Assembly: GCF_000143885.2 (NCBI RefSeq)
Contig: NC_018581.1
Location: 2,170,001-2,234,000, forward strand
DNA length: 64,000 bases
Reading direction: 5' to 3'
From: Gordonia sp. KTR9
GTDB lineage: Bacteria > Actinomycetota > Actinomycetes > Mycobacteriales > Mycobacteriaceae
Part shown: positions 51,084 to 62,390 of the stretch, piece after piece
Layout: every line of letters begins with the position of its first letter
Numbering within the stretch: the first letter of the stretch is position 1
The notes under the pieces: generated by a model
Told to the model about the DNA's origin: nothing
The model's database searches: none
What the model saw: the letters and a program-made list of their open reading frames with translations, nothing else
Made by a program: the position numbers and the translations under genes

Positions 51084-52076
51084 TCACCTGAGTCCTGCTT
51101 CCTCGAGTGCGCGCGCCATCGCCGCGCCCGCTGCTGCCGTGCTGCCCAAGTTCCAGTCCGCTTCCTTGTCGTGGTCGAACCAGACGAAGCCGGTGACGTC
51201 GTCGGCCTTGTCGAGGTAGGTCACCAGGTCCGCGATCCATTCGGCCTTGGAACCACCGGCTTCCGCCGATCCGACCTCTGTGACGAGTATCGGTTTCTCC
51301 GGCGACAAGTTACGAAGCTGGTCCAGCGAACCGGAGAACAGCTCCTCCGGCGGAGTCCATCGATGGCCGGGCACCGCTCCCCAGTTGTAACCGTCTATCC
51401 CCAGGACGTCGACGTACCCGTCTCCCGGATACCAGCGGGACAGGGGAGCGTCGTCGGCGAGGGGGACGTTCGGAGCCCATACCCACTTCACATTGCTCGC
51501 GTTCTTGGAGGCGAAGAGGTCGTGCACATGCCGCCACGCGGCGATGTAGAGCTCGGGGGGCGTCCCGCCCGCGGGACTCCACGGGTACCAGTCGCCGTTC
51601 GGTTCATGCGCGAACCGCAGGTAGACGACCTGGCCCCAGGCGCGGAGTTCATCGGCCCAGCGGTACAGGTAGTCGTCGTGGGTCCCGGCGACGATGGAGG
51701 ACATCGAGAACGCGCCCCGGTCGTAGTCGTCGCCGCCGAGATGGCGCCACGGCTCCCAGGTGACCACCGGCTCGGCGCCCGCCGCGACCACCGCATCGAG
51801 GGCGGCGATCGGGGGGATGGCGGTGAAGTCCTCGAAGAAGAGATTGACGGTCGGCCGTACCCCGACCAGCTCCGTGACCGCGGCGACCTCGGCCGGCCGG
51901 AGCGGGCCGCTCGGGGTGCTGACTCCGAACCTCAGGCAGTCCCCGGCCGGGCCGGACAGGGGTGAGATCGTCGTCGGACACTCTCGTGGCGGCGGGCCGC
52001 AGGCGATGACACCCATGGAGCCGACCATCACGCCCACAACCACGGACACGATCGTCCACCTGGGTACCCCACCCAT
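51084..52076 (-). CDS. GH26-like glycoside hydrolase lipoprotein
   Basis: A 330-aa exported enzyme. The signal (MGGVPRWTIVSVVVGVMVG) ends in the lipobox VIAC at about residue 25, so it should be anchored to the outer leaflet of the plasma membrane. The (beta/alpha)8 core has the acid/base Glu in YLRFAHEPNGDWYPW and the nucleophile Glu in ILVTEVGSAEAGG, the spacing of GH26 beta-mannanases and related clan GH-A enzymes; substrate could be a mannan, mixed glucan or the polymer made by the downstream synthase. ATG at 52076 has GGGAG 7 nt upstream; a longer frame to 52148 lacks a signal. It is the first gene of a coupled operon, 5 nt before the phosphatase. Confidence 0.87.
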   Translation of the reverse strand: MGGVPRWTIVSVVVGVMVGSMGVIACGPPPRECPTTISPLSGPAGDCLRFGVSTPSGPLRPAEVAAVTELVGVRPTVNLFFEDFTAIPPIAALDAVVAAGAEPVVTWEPWRHLGGDDYDRGAFSMSSIVAGTHDDYLYRWADELRAWGQVVYLRFAHEPNGDWYPWSPAGGTPPELYIAAWRHVHDLFASKNASNVKWVWAPNVPLADDAPLSRWYPGDGYVDVLGIDGYNWGAVPGHRWTPPEELFSGSLDQLRNLSPEKPILVTEVGSAEAGGSKAEWIADLVTYLDKADDVTGFVWFDHDKEADWNLGSTAAAGAAMARALEEAGLR

Positions 52077-52350
52077 CGACCGCTCCCATCTCCTCGACGC
52101 CGTGCACCGGCACGGCGTCCTCACCCCAGCCCCTCCCTCTTTCCCCACGACATTGTCCCGGCAAACCGTCTCACTTGCGCGCCGACCCGCGAAAGTCGGC
52201 GCACAGCGAACCGGTCGCAGCCCACCGGGCCGCCGCCCGGCAACCGGCGGCGACTAGGCTGGATTCATTGTGTGTGCGCTCTCAGCGCCCACCCCCCGCC
52301 TCCGCGGCTGACAATCACACGGCATCGAACAGGTCCTAAGGAGTTTTCAC

Positions 52351-54024
<1,674 letters not shown>

Positions 54025-54050
54025 TCCCGGCCCCGTCCGGCACGGGTGAC

Positions 54051-54056
54051 TAGCAT
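54051..54056 (+). promoter_or_regulatory. -10 element of gdh
   Basis: TAGCAT predicts +1 at about 54063, 2 nt before the GTG at 54065, so gdh can be transcribed separately from ettA with an almost leaderless mRNA. Confidence 0.45.
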
Positions 54057-54064
54057 CGGCAGAT

Positions 54065-57000
54065 GTGACCTCACTCGTGCCGGACGCGGTGAACCACTAC
54101 TTCAGGTCGCGGACCGACGGGTCGGTCGGCGCGGCGGCTGCGGACCAGGTGGTCAGACACCTCGACGCCGCGCGGGTCCGTCGCCGGGGGCAGGCGCTCG
54201 TCGAGGTGACCGCGGGTGAGGGCGGGACGGTCGAGATCCTCGTCGTCAACGACGACATGCCGATGCTCGTCGAAGCCGTTCTCGCCACCGTCGAGGCGCA
54301 CGATCTCACCGTCGACCACATGGATCATCCCGTGATGCCGGTACGACGCGATCCCGACGGCACGCTCGTCGCTGTGGACACCGGCGAGACGACCTTCGAG
54401 TCGTGGATCGTCGTCAACGGTCTCGCACGACACCCCGGAATCGATCCGGAACCGCTGCGCGACGACCTGCGAGAGGTCGTCTCGCGGGTCATCGACGTCG
54501 ATGCCGATGCGTCGGAGATGCGCTCCCGCATGACCGAGTGTGCCGCCGGGTTGGCCGATGCGCCGCTGCGCCGGACCGGGGCCGCCGACGCGGATCGCGG
54601 TGAGTACGCCGCGCTTCTCGAATGGTTCGCGGGCAACCACTTCCATCCGCTGGGCTATTCGCGGGTGGGGGTGGACGGGTCCGCCGACGACACCCAACGT
54701 CTCGGCGTGTGGCGAACCGACTCCATCGACCGTGACTTCCCGTCGGTGACCGACCAGCCGCTGGTACCCAGGGTCAGCCGGGTGTTCGTTGCGACCGGCA
54801 TCCAGCGTACGAATTTCCCTGTGCTCCTCCAGGTTCCGACGTTCGACGCGAGCGGCGAACACATCGGTGAGCAGCGGTTCCTGGGCACGCTCACCTCGGC
54901 GGGCAACCATCAGGCTGTCCTCGACGTCCCGGTGCTGCGGGGCAAGGTGCACGCCGTCCTCGCGCAGGCGGGCGTCGAGGAGGACTCCTATGCCGGGCAG
55001 TCGATGATCGAGCTGTTGCAGAACTATCCGCTGGTGGAGATGTTCTCGTCCACCGAGGACGAACTCGAGCGCCGCGTCACCGAGATGCTCGACGCGGTGG
55101 CGACCCGGTCCCTGCGGCTGTTCGTGCGCACCAACTTCGACGGACGCACCGCGGTCGCGCTCATCTATCTGCCCCGTGACCGCTACAACACCCACAGCCG
55201 GCTTGCCCTCGAACGCGCGCTGGTCGCCGAAGTGGGCGGGACCGCACTGGAATACACGGCGCGGGTCAGCGAGATGCCGTTGGCGTTGCTGCAGGTGCTG
55301 GTCTGCATCGACCCGGCGACCGCGGCCGAACTCGGTTCCCTGGACACCGGATCGCCGACGCACGCACGGATGCAGGCCGCGCTGGTCGCCGCGATCCGCG
55401 GCTGGGACGAACGGGTCCGTGAACTGGCCGTCGCCGACGAGATCCCGGGACTCGACGGCGGCCCGGATGTGCTGCTGCGCCACCTGTCCTCGTTGTCGGA
55501 GGACTACAAGGAACTCCGCGAACCGCGCGCCGCGCTCGCCGACCTCATCCGCGTCGTGGGCCTGCAACCGGGCGAGATCGACGTCACCCTCGACGCGGCC
55601 GAGGGTGACGGACAGCAGGACCGGTGGACCTTCACGCTCTACCTCTGCGGAGCGTCGGCAACACTCACCGACGTCCTCCCGGTGCTGCACAGCCTCGGGC
55701 TCGACGTACTGGAGGAGCATCCCTACGAGATTCACCGTCTCGATGAAACTGTGTGCTGGGCATACGAATTCAGCGTGCAACTCGCCGCCGGGATGACCGT
55801 GGACCTCGACCATTCGGACGATCTCGCGCAACGGTTCACCGAGGCGTTCCGGCGCATCTGGCTCGCCGGCGCGGACGTCGACGCCTACAACGAACTCGTC
55901 ATCCGGGCAGGCCTGGACTGGCGGTCGGCGGCGATGCTGCGGGCCTACGGGCAGTACCTGCGCCAGTGCGGGTTCTCCTACAGCCCGGCTCACGTCGCCA
56001 GTGTCCTCGGCCGGCATCTCGCCATCACCCGCGGACTCGTCGACCTGTTCGTGGCGTCATTCGACCCCGACACCGCCGACGAGGAACGTCGGGAGCAGGT
56101 GCGAGACAAGCTCGACGAGGAGATCGGACTCGTGCTGAATCTCGACGCCGACCGCATCGTCTCCGCGTTCGCCGCAGTCCTCACCGCGACCGACCGCACG
56201 AACTACTTCGTCGGCGGCCGGTCCGCGGGCACCGACCACAGTCCGGTCATCTCGTTCAAGCTCCGCCCGCGCGACATCCCGCAGACCCCGAAACCCCGTC
56301 CGCTGCATGAGATCTTCGTGTACTCACCTTGTGTGGAGGGGGTGCACCTCCGATTCGGCTCGGTCGCTCGTGGTGGTCTGCGCTGGTCCGACCGGCGGGA
56401 GGACTTCCGAACCGAGATCCTCGGACTGGCGAAGGCGCAGGCGGTGAAGAACGCGGTGATCGTGCCGCTGGGCGCCAAGGGCGGTTTCGTCGTCAAGCGA
56501 CCGCCGCCGCCCTCCGGTGACGCCGCGAAGGACCGGGAGGCGCAGCGGGACGAGGGGATCGCGTGCTACCGGCAGTTCATCGCCGGCCTGCTCGACGTCA
56601 CCGACAACATCGACCTCACGACCGGAGAGGTGATCCCCGCCCGCGGCGTCGTCCGCCTCGATTCCGACGACACCTACCTCGTGGTCGCGGCCGACAAGGG
56701 GACCGCCTCGTTCTCCGACATCGCCAACGAGGTGTCGAAGTCGTACGGGTTCTGGCTCGGCGACGCCTTCGCCTCCGGTGGGTCGGCCGGCTACGACCAC
56801 AAGGCCATGGGCATCACCGCCCGCGGGGCCTGGGAGTCGGTCAAGCGTCACTTCCGCGAAATGGGCACCGACACCCAATCGGAGGACTTCACCGTCGTCG
56901 GGATCGGCGACATGAGCGGCGACGTGTTCGGGAACGGCATGTTGCTGAGCGAGCACATCCGGCTCGTCGCCGCCTTCGACCACCGGCACATCTTCGTCGA

Positions 57001-58789
57001 CCCCGTTCCGCAGGCGGCGGCGTCGTTCGCGGAACGCACGCGACTGTTCGGACTGGCGCGCTCCTCGTGGGCCGACTACGACCCGGAGCTGATCAGCGAC
57101 GGAGGCGGGGTGTGGGAGCGTGACCGGAAGTCGATCCCGATCAGCGCGCAGATGGCCGAGACGCTGGACATCGACGACGGCGTCGACGAACTCTCGCCTC
57201 CCGAGTTGATCCGCGCGATCCTTCTCGCCCCGGTGGACCTGTTGTGGAACGGCGGGATCGGCACCTATGTCAAGGCCTCGACCGAGTCGCACGGGAGCGT
57301 CGGCGACAAGTCCAACGACCCGATCCGCGTCGACGGAAACGAGGTGCGGGCCAAGGTGATCGGCGAAGGCGGCAATCTCGGGGTCACCGAGCGGGGACGT
57401 ATCGAGTTCGACCTCGCCGGAGGTCGGATCAACACCGACGCCCTGGACAACTCGGCCGGTGTCGACTGTTCCGACCACGAGGTCAACATCAAGATCCTGC
57501 TCGACTCGGCGGTCTCCGCGGGCGAGCTCGACCCCGACGATCGGGATCCGCTGCTGGAGTCGATGACCGACGAGGTCGCCGAACTCGTTCTCGCCGACAA
57601 CATCTCGCAGAACTCCGAACTCGGGTTCTGCCGGTCCTTCGAGCTGACACGCGTGGAGGTCCACGCCCGGATGCTCGAACACCTCGCGGCCAAGCGGGGC
57701 GTCGACCTCCGGCTGGAAGCACTGCCCGAACCGCGCGAGCTGCGCAGGCGAGTCGACGGCGAGCTGCACCGTGGTCTCACCTCGCCCGAGTTCGCCACGT
57801 TGATGGCGCACGTCAAGCTCGAGTCCAAATCCGACCTGCTGGCCACCGACCTTCCCGACAACGACGTGTTCGCGCCCCGCATCGCGCGCTACTTCCCGGA
57901 CGCGGTGCGTGCGAGATACCCCGACGCGATCAGCGGGCATCGGCTCCGCCGCCAGATCGTGGCGACGACGCTGGTCAACGACGTGATCGACCACGCGGGC
58001 ATGACCCATCTGTTCCGGTTGAGCGAGGGGAGCAGCTGCACCACCGAAGAGGGGGTGCGCGCATACGTGGTGTCCAACAAGGTCTTCGGCATGAACGAGG
58101 TCTTCGAGGGCATCCGGCACGCGCCCGCGCCGGTCGAGGCCGTCGACGAGATGATGCTCTATGCGCGCCGGCTGCTGTTCCGGGCCTCGCGGTGGTTGCT
58201 CGCCTTCCGGCCGCAGCCCCTGGCGATGGCCGCCGAGATCACCCGGTACGGCGAACGGGTGGCGGCGTTGTCGGCGGTCGCCGGCGACTGGTACGGACCG
58301 AGTTCGCGACGCGACGTCGCCGAGCGCGCCCAGACCTACGTCGATCACGGTGTGCCCGAAGATCTCGCCCACACCGTCGCGGCGAGCCTGCACCGGTTCT
58401 GCCTGCTCGACATCATCGACGCCGCCGAGATCGCCGACCGCGACGACAACGAGGTCGGCGAGCTGTACTTCGCGGTGATGGAACACTTCGGGCTCGAACA
58501 GCTGCTGACGGCGGTGTCGGGACTCGACTACGGCGACCGGTGGCACGCGCTGGCACGGCTGGCCGTGCGCGACGACATGCACGGTGCGCTGCGCGCGCTG
58601 ACCCTGAAGATCCTCGAGGTCAGCGAACCCGAGGAGAGCCCGTCCGAAAAGATCGCCGAGTGGGAGTCCTCGCACTCCAACCGGCTGAGCCGGGTGCGCA
58701 GCGTGCTCCGTGAGATCGAGGAGACCGGGACGACGAGCCTGGCCACCCTGTCGGTGGCGGCGAGGCAGCTGCGCAGCGTGATCCGCTGA
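54065..58789 (+). CDS. gdh: NAD-specific glutamate dehydrogenase, 180-kDa class
   Basis: A 1,574-aa enzyme interconverting glutamate and 2-oxoglutarate plus ammonium with NAD, homologous to M. tuberculosis Rv2476c (1,624 aa). The long N-terminal half holds ACT-like regulatory domains (about 1-600). The catalytic core begins near residue 765: GGLRWSDRREDFRTEI, GLAKAQAVKNAVIVP (about 787-801) and GAKGGFVVKR, followed by the dinucleotide fold with GIGDMSGDVFGNGML (about 945). The tail (about 1250-1574) is helical. In Mycobacteriales this class is inhibited by the FHA protein GarA. GTG at 54065 follows a -10 box by 8 nt. ettA precedes it by 40 bp. Confidence 0.96.
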   Translation: MTSLVPDAVNHYFRSRTDGSVGAAAADQVVRHLDAARVRRRGQALVEVTAGEGGTVEILVVNDDMPMLVEAVLATVEAHDLTVDHMDHPVMPVRRDPDGTLVAVDTGETTFESWIVVNGLARHPGIDPEPLRDDLREVVSRVIDVDADASEMRSRMTECAAGLADAPLRRTGAADADRGEYAALLEWFAGNHFHPLGYSRVGVDGSADDTQRLGVWRTDSIDRDFPSVTDQPLVPRVSRVFVATGIQRTNFPVLLQVPTFDASGEHIGEQRFLGTLTSAGNHQAVLDVPVLRGKVHAVLAQAGVEEDSYAGQSMIELLQNYPLVEMFSSTEDELERRVTEMLDAVATRSLRLFVRTNFDGRTAVALIYLPRDRYNTHSRLALERALVAEVGGTALEYTARVSEMPLALLQVLVCIDPATAAELGSLDTGSPTHARMQAALVAAIRGWDERVRELAVADEIPGLDGGPDVLLRHLSSLSEDYKELREPRAALADLIRVVGLQPGEIDVTLDAAEGDGQQDRWTFTLYLCGASATLTDVLPVLHSLGLDVLEEHPYEIHRLDETVCWAYEFSVQLAAGMTVDLDHSDDLAQRFTEAFRRIWLAGADVDAYNELVIRAGLDWRSAAMLRAYGQYLRQCGFSYSPAHVASVLGRHLAITRGLVDLFVASFDPDTADEERREQVRDKLDEEIGLVLNLDADRIVSAFAAVLTATDRTNYFVGGRSAGTDHSPVISFKLRPRDIPQTPKPRPLHEIFVYSPCVEGVHLRFGSVARGGLRWSDRREDFRTEILGLAKAQAVKNAVIVPLGAKGGFVVKRPPPPSGDAAKDREAQRDEGIACYRQFIAGLLDVTDNIDLTTGEVIPARGVVRLDSDDTYLVVAADKGTASFSDIANEVSKSYGFWLGDAFASGGSAGYDHKAMGITARGAWESVKRHFREMGTDTQSEDFTVVGIGDMSGDVFGNGMLLSEHIRLVAAFDHRHIFVDPVPQAAASFAERTRLFGLARSSWADYDPELISDGGGVWERDRKSIPISAQMAETLDIDDGVDELSPPELIRAILLAPVDLLWNGGIGTYVKASTESHGSVGDKSNDPIRVDGNEVRAKVIGEGGNLGVTERGRIEFDLAGGRINTDALDNSAGVDCSDHEVNIKILLDSAVSAGELDPDDRDPLLESMTDEVAELVLADNISQNSELGFCRSFELTRVEVHARMLEHLAAKRGVDLRLEALPEPRELRRRVDGELHRGLTSPEFATLMAHVKLESKSDLLATDLPDNDVFAPRIARYFPDAVRARYPDAISGHRLRRQIVATTLVNDVIDHAGMTHLFRLSEGSSCTTEEGVRAYVVSNKVFGMNEVFEGIRHAPAPVEAVDEMMLYARRLLFRASRWLLAFRPQPLAMAAEITRYGERVAALSAVAGDWYGPSSRRDVAERAQTYVDHGVPEDLAHTVAASLHRFCLLDIIDAAEIADRDDNEVGELYFAVMEHFGLEQLLTAVSGLDYGDRWHALARLAVRDDMHGALRALTLKILEVSEPEESPSEKIAEWESSHSNRLSRVRSVLREIEETGTTSLATLSVAARQLRSVIR

Positions 58790-58848
58790 CGGCTGCACCC
58801 GCCGATCCGCCCCTGCCCGTTTTCCGGTCGTCGGGTGTCGTGTCGGCA

Positions 58849-58854
58849 TAGCCT
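58849..58854 (+). promoter_or_regulatory. -10 element of the molybdopterin oxidoreductase pseudogene (leaderless)
   Basis: TAGCCT, then 6 nt, then ATG at 58861. Predicted +1 is the A of the ATG; the promoter looks intact although the gene is interrupted. Confidence 0.5.
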
Positions 58855-58860
58855 GGGCCC

Positions 58861-61119
58861 ATGACCCGAACCGCACCGCGCATCTGCCCGCTCTGCGAGG
58901 CCACCTGCGGGTTGACACTCAGCATCGACCGGGACCGCACGACCGGCCGCGAGATCGTCGTCGCGGCACGCGGTGACGCCGAGGACGTGTTCAGCGCCGG
59001 CTACCTCTGTCCGAAGGGCGCGAGTTTCGCGCAGCTCGACAACGATCCCGATCGCCTCGACCGGCCGCTCGTCCGGCGTGACGGCCGGTTCGTCGAAACC
59101 GATTGGGACACAGCGCTCGCGGCCGCCGTCGAGGGGCTCGCCGAGGTGATCTCGACCTCCGGCGGCGAGTCCATCGGCTTCTACCTGGGCAATCCGTCGG
59201 CGCACACCGTCGCCGGCACGATGTACGCGCCGTTGCTCATCCGGGCCCTCGGCACCCGCAACGTGTTCAGCGCCAGCACCCTCGACCAGATGCCGAAGTA
59301 GGCGGCCACCGGTTATCTGGTCGGACATGCGGGGACCTTCGCCGTCCCGGATCTCGATCGCACGGACCACCTCGTGATCATCGGAGCCAATCCGGTGGTC
59401 TCCAACGGCAGCGTCACCACGGCCGCGGACTTCCCCGGAAAACTCACCGCACTGCGTCGGCGAGGCGGGCGCCTCACCGTCATCGACCCGGCACGCACCC
59501 GGACGGCCAAGCTCGCCGACACCCACCTCGCGCCGCGGCCCGGTACCGACGCGGCCCTGCTGGCCGCGGTCGTGCAGTGCCTGTTCGACGAGGAACTCGT
59601 CGCCGACGATCTCGGTGGGATAGCCGCACATGTCACCGGGGTCGACGCGCTGCGTCGAGAGCTGGACCCGTTCACACCCGAACGCGTCGCGCCGTTCTGT
59701 GGTGTCGCGGCAGCCGACATCCGGGCGCTCGCGCGATCGATCGCCGCATCCCCCTCGGCTGCCGTCTACGGCCGAATGGGTACCACGACAGTACAATTCG
59801 GCACACTGGGCAGCTGGTTGATCGATGTGGTCAACATCCTCACCGGCAACTTCGACCGGCCCGGGGGAGTGATGTTCCCGCTCGCTCCGACGGCGCCGTC
59901 GCCGCGTCCGGCCCGCGCCGGACGCGGATTCCGCACCGGGCGCTGGCGCAGCCGGGTGTCCGGCCACGCCGAGGTCGGCGGCGAGTTGCCGGCCGTCGCG
60001 ATGGCCGAGGAATTCGAGACACCCGGCGACGGACAGCTGCGCGCCCTGGTGACGGTGTCGGGGAACCCGGTGCTGTCGGCACCCAACGGCGGACGACTGG
60101 GGCGCGCACTCGACGACGCGCAGTTCGTGGTCTGCGTCGACCCGTACCTGAACGAGACGACACGGCACGCGCACGTGCTGCTGCCGCCCCCGCGTCCGTC
60201 GCAGAGTCCGCACTTCGACGCCATCCTGAACAACCTGGCGGTCCGGGCCACCGCTCGCTATTCACCGCCGGTACTGCCGCTACCACCGGGCCGTCCCGAC
60301 GAGATCGAGATCGTCTCCCGGCTGATCCTGGGACTGTCCGGCGCCGGGGTCGACGCCGACCCCGGGCTCGTCGACGAACAGGTCATCGCGGCGACTCTGG
60401 CCAAGGAGGTCACCGACCCGCACTCGCCGGTCGCAGGTCGCGAGGTCGACTCACTCGTCGCGATGCTGCCCGACGCACCGGGACACCAGCGCCGTCTGGA
60501 CATGCTGCTGCGGGTCGGCGCGTACGGCGACGCCTTCGGCGAGCGGGACGGACTGACGTTCGCGGATGTGCTCGCCGCGCCTCACGGCATCGACCTGGGG
60601 CCGATGCGACCGCGGCTGCCCGGGGTGCTCCGCACGGCGTCGGGCAAGGTCGAACTCGTTCCCGATCCGCTCATCGGCGACCTCGCGCGCCTGTGGGCCG
60701 CCGTGGTCGCCGACGACCCGACTCCCGTCGGTGACGGCAACCTGCTGCTGGTCGGCCGCCGTCATCTGCGGTCCAACAACAGCTGGATGCACAATCTGCC
60801 GGCGCTCACCGGCGGCACCAATCGCTGCACACTCCTGATGCACCCCGACGACGCCGACCGGCTCGGGATCTCCGACACCGCCAAGATCCGTGGCGCAGGC
60901 GGGTCGCTGACCGTTCCCGTCGAGATCACCACCGACATCCGGCCGGGCGTCGCCTCCCTGCCGCACGGCTGGGGCCACGATGTCGAGGGCACCCGGCTGG
61001 GCGTCGCCGCCACCGAGCCGGGGGTGAACGTGAACGAGCTGAACGACGGCGCGTTGCTGGATCCGCTGTCGGGAACCGTCGTCCTCAACGGTCTTCCGGT
61101 GGAGATCGCGCCTGCCTGA
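58861..61119 (+). pseudogene. Molybdopterin oxidoreductase (formate dehydrogenase-like), interrupted by an in-frame amber codon
   Basis: One reading frame of 753 codons broken at 59299-59301 by TAG. Before it, residues 1-146 carry 4Fe-4S ligands (CPLCEATC and the Cys of YLCPKGA), then DNDPDRLDRPLVRRDGRFV and ASTLDQMPK. After it, the same frame continues at once (AATGYLVGHAG, VIIGANPVVSNGS, IDPARTRTAKLADTHL, and the C-terminal molybdopterin-binding domain with NNSWMHNLP). Family members commonly have Gln after MPK, so a CAG-to-TAG change explains the break. No other damage is visible, so the mutation is recent, or a sequencing error, or read through. TAG does not code selenocysteine. The start and promoter are intact. 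Confidence 0.85.
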
Positions 61120-61193
61120 CCTGGTCGAGGGGTGCGTAGGGTGGACCGAGGCCGCCGCGAGGGCCGGCTTCGACGACACCGACCTGACAGGGG

Positions 61194-61685
61194 ATGACGC
61201 ACGTGCTCAACGAGGACGCCGGGACCACGACCGCCGATGGATACCTGGTCCGGGTGCCGGTGCGGTGGTCGGACATGGATGTCTATGCGCACATCAACCA
61301 TGCCCGGATGGTGACGCTGCTCGAAGAGGCGCGCATCCCATGGCTGTTCTACGACGGCCGGCCCACCGCACCCCTGCGCGACGGCTGTCTCGTCGCCGAC
61401 CTGCATGTGAGATATCAAGCGCAACTGCGTCATTCCGAGGGGCCGATCGAGGTCACCATGTACGTGGAGCGGTTGCGTGCCGTCGATTTCACCGTCGGCT
61501 ACGAGGTCCGGGCCGCGGGCGCCGACCCGGCGTCGAAGCCGGCCGTCGTCGCCAGCACCCAGCTCGTCGCGTTCGACGTCGCCGCGCAGCGTATCGCCAG
61601 GCTCACGCCGGAACAGAAGGAGTACCTCGCCGGATTCCGCCGTGTGACAGGGGAACCCGCCACGCGAGCCGACGGACCCAGCTGA
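61194..61685 (+). CDS. Acyl-CoA thioesterase, hotdog (4HBT) family
   Basis: A 163-aa hotdog-fold protein: VRWSDMDVYAHINHARMVTL (about 23-43) carries the Asp and the helix of 4HBT thioesterases, followed by VRYQAQLRHSEG and TMYVERLRAVDFTVGYEV. It resembles M. tuberculosis Rv2475c, also beside gdh. It would hydrolyse medium- or long-chain acyl-CoA; the actual substrate is unknown. The ATG at 61194 lies directly after CAGGGG. Its stop shares a base with the next start (TGATG), so the two genes are coupled. Confidence 0.88.
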   Translation: MTHVLNEDAGTTTADGYLVRVPVRWSDMDVYAHINHARMVTLLEEARIPWLFYDGRPTAPLRDGCLVADLHVRYQAQLRHSEGPIEVTMYVERLRAVDFTVGYEVRAAGADPASKPAVVASTQLVAFDVAAQRIARLTPEQKEYLAGFRRVTGEPATRADGPS

Positions 61686-62374
61686 TGGAGCGGTTCATCG
61701 AGATCGCCTCGTCCGACCGATCCAACGCTCTCGCGTTTCTCGCGCATGCGGTGCGACTCGACGAGACCGCGGTCGTGCGGGTGGTCGCGCGTTCGGATGG
61801 TCTGGTCGCATTGTGGGCGCACACCGGATTCGACGTGCTGGCCACGCGTTCGGTGACCGGCCGGGTCGCGCCGGCCGACATCGTGTGTGACGCCTCGACG
61901 TTGCGATCGGCCGTCGAGGCCGCCGTCCCCGGGGGCGCCGCCGATCCCGGGTTCTCGCTCGACAGTGCCTGGCGCGGTGCGCTTCCCGCCGCCGTCGGTT
62001 TCCGGCACATCGACGACGTCCCCGCGCGCAGCGTCGTCGAACTGTCCCGCGAGGGCGCACGGGTCGCCCGTGAAGAGGGCAGTGGGCACGGTCCCGCAAC
62101 GGGTCTGCTCGATCAGGACGTCCTGGAGGTGACGTCCGAGGAAGGTGCCCTGCGGGCGGCGGTGAGCATGAGGTCGGTCTTCGCCCTCACCGGTATGGGG
62201 TTCATCCGCGACGCGGCCGGACGGGCGGTCACCGAGACCTCCGACACGGGAGCGATCGCCGCCGACGAGCCGGTTCGAATCCGGATGTCCGCGGCGTGGA
62301 TTCGGATCGACGCCCGCTTCGGGTCGGTGTACCAACGTCGCCACCGCGATCTCGCGGTGACGGTCCTGAACTAG
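61685..62374 (+). CDS. Conserved hypothetical protein (Rv2474c-like)
   Basis: A 229-aa protein of unknown function starting MERFIEIASSDRSNAL. No signal peptide or membrane segment is visible. Small Asp/Glu-rich helical motifs and LLDQDVLEVTSEEG and RSVFALTGMGFI are its most distinct parts. Position and length match M. tuberculosis Rv2474c, which also follows the thioesterase. Start is coupled to the thioesterase stop by TGATG; a longer frame starting at 61265 would overlap the thioesterase out of frame and is rejected. It converges with aglA, 16 bp apart. Confidence 0.82.
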   Translation: MERFIEIASSDRSNALAFLAHAVRLDETAVVRVVARSDGLVALWAHTGFDVLATRSVTGRVAPADIVCDASTLRSAVEAAVPGGAADPGFSLDSAWRGALPAAVGFRHIDDVPARSVVELSREGARVAREEGSGHGPATGLLDQDVLEVTSEEGALRAAVSMRSVFALTGMGFIRDAAGRAVTETSDTGAIAADEPVRIRMSAAWIRIDARFGSVYQRRHRDLAVTVLN

Positions 62375-62390
62375 CCCGGCAGGTGGGCGG

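Noticed and set aside
56324..58918. 864-aa minus-strand frame opposite gdh
   Set aside because: Antisense shadow with biased composition and no domains; gdh on the plus strand is unambiguous.
59299..59301. Amber codon as programmed recoding (selenocysteine or pyrrolysine)
   Set aside because: Selenocysteine uses TGA, and pyrrolysine systems are not expected in this group; no recoding hairpin or pyl genes are visible. A point mutation is simpler.
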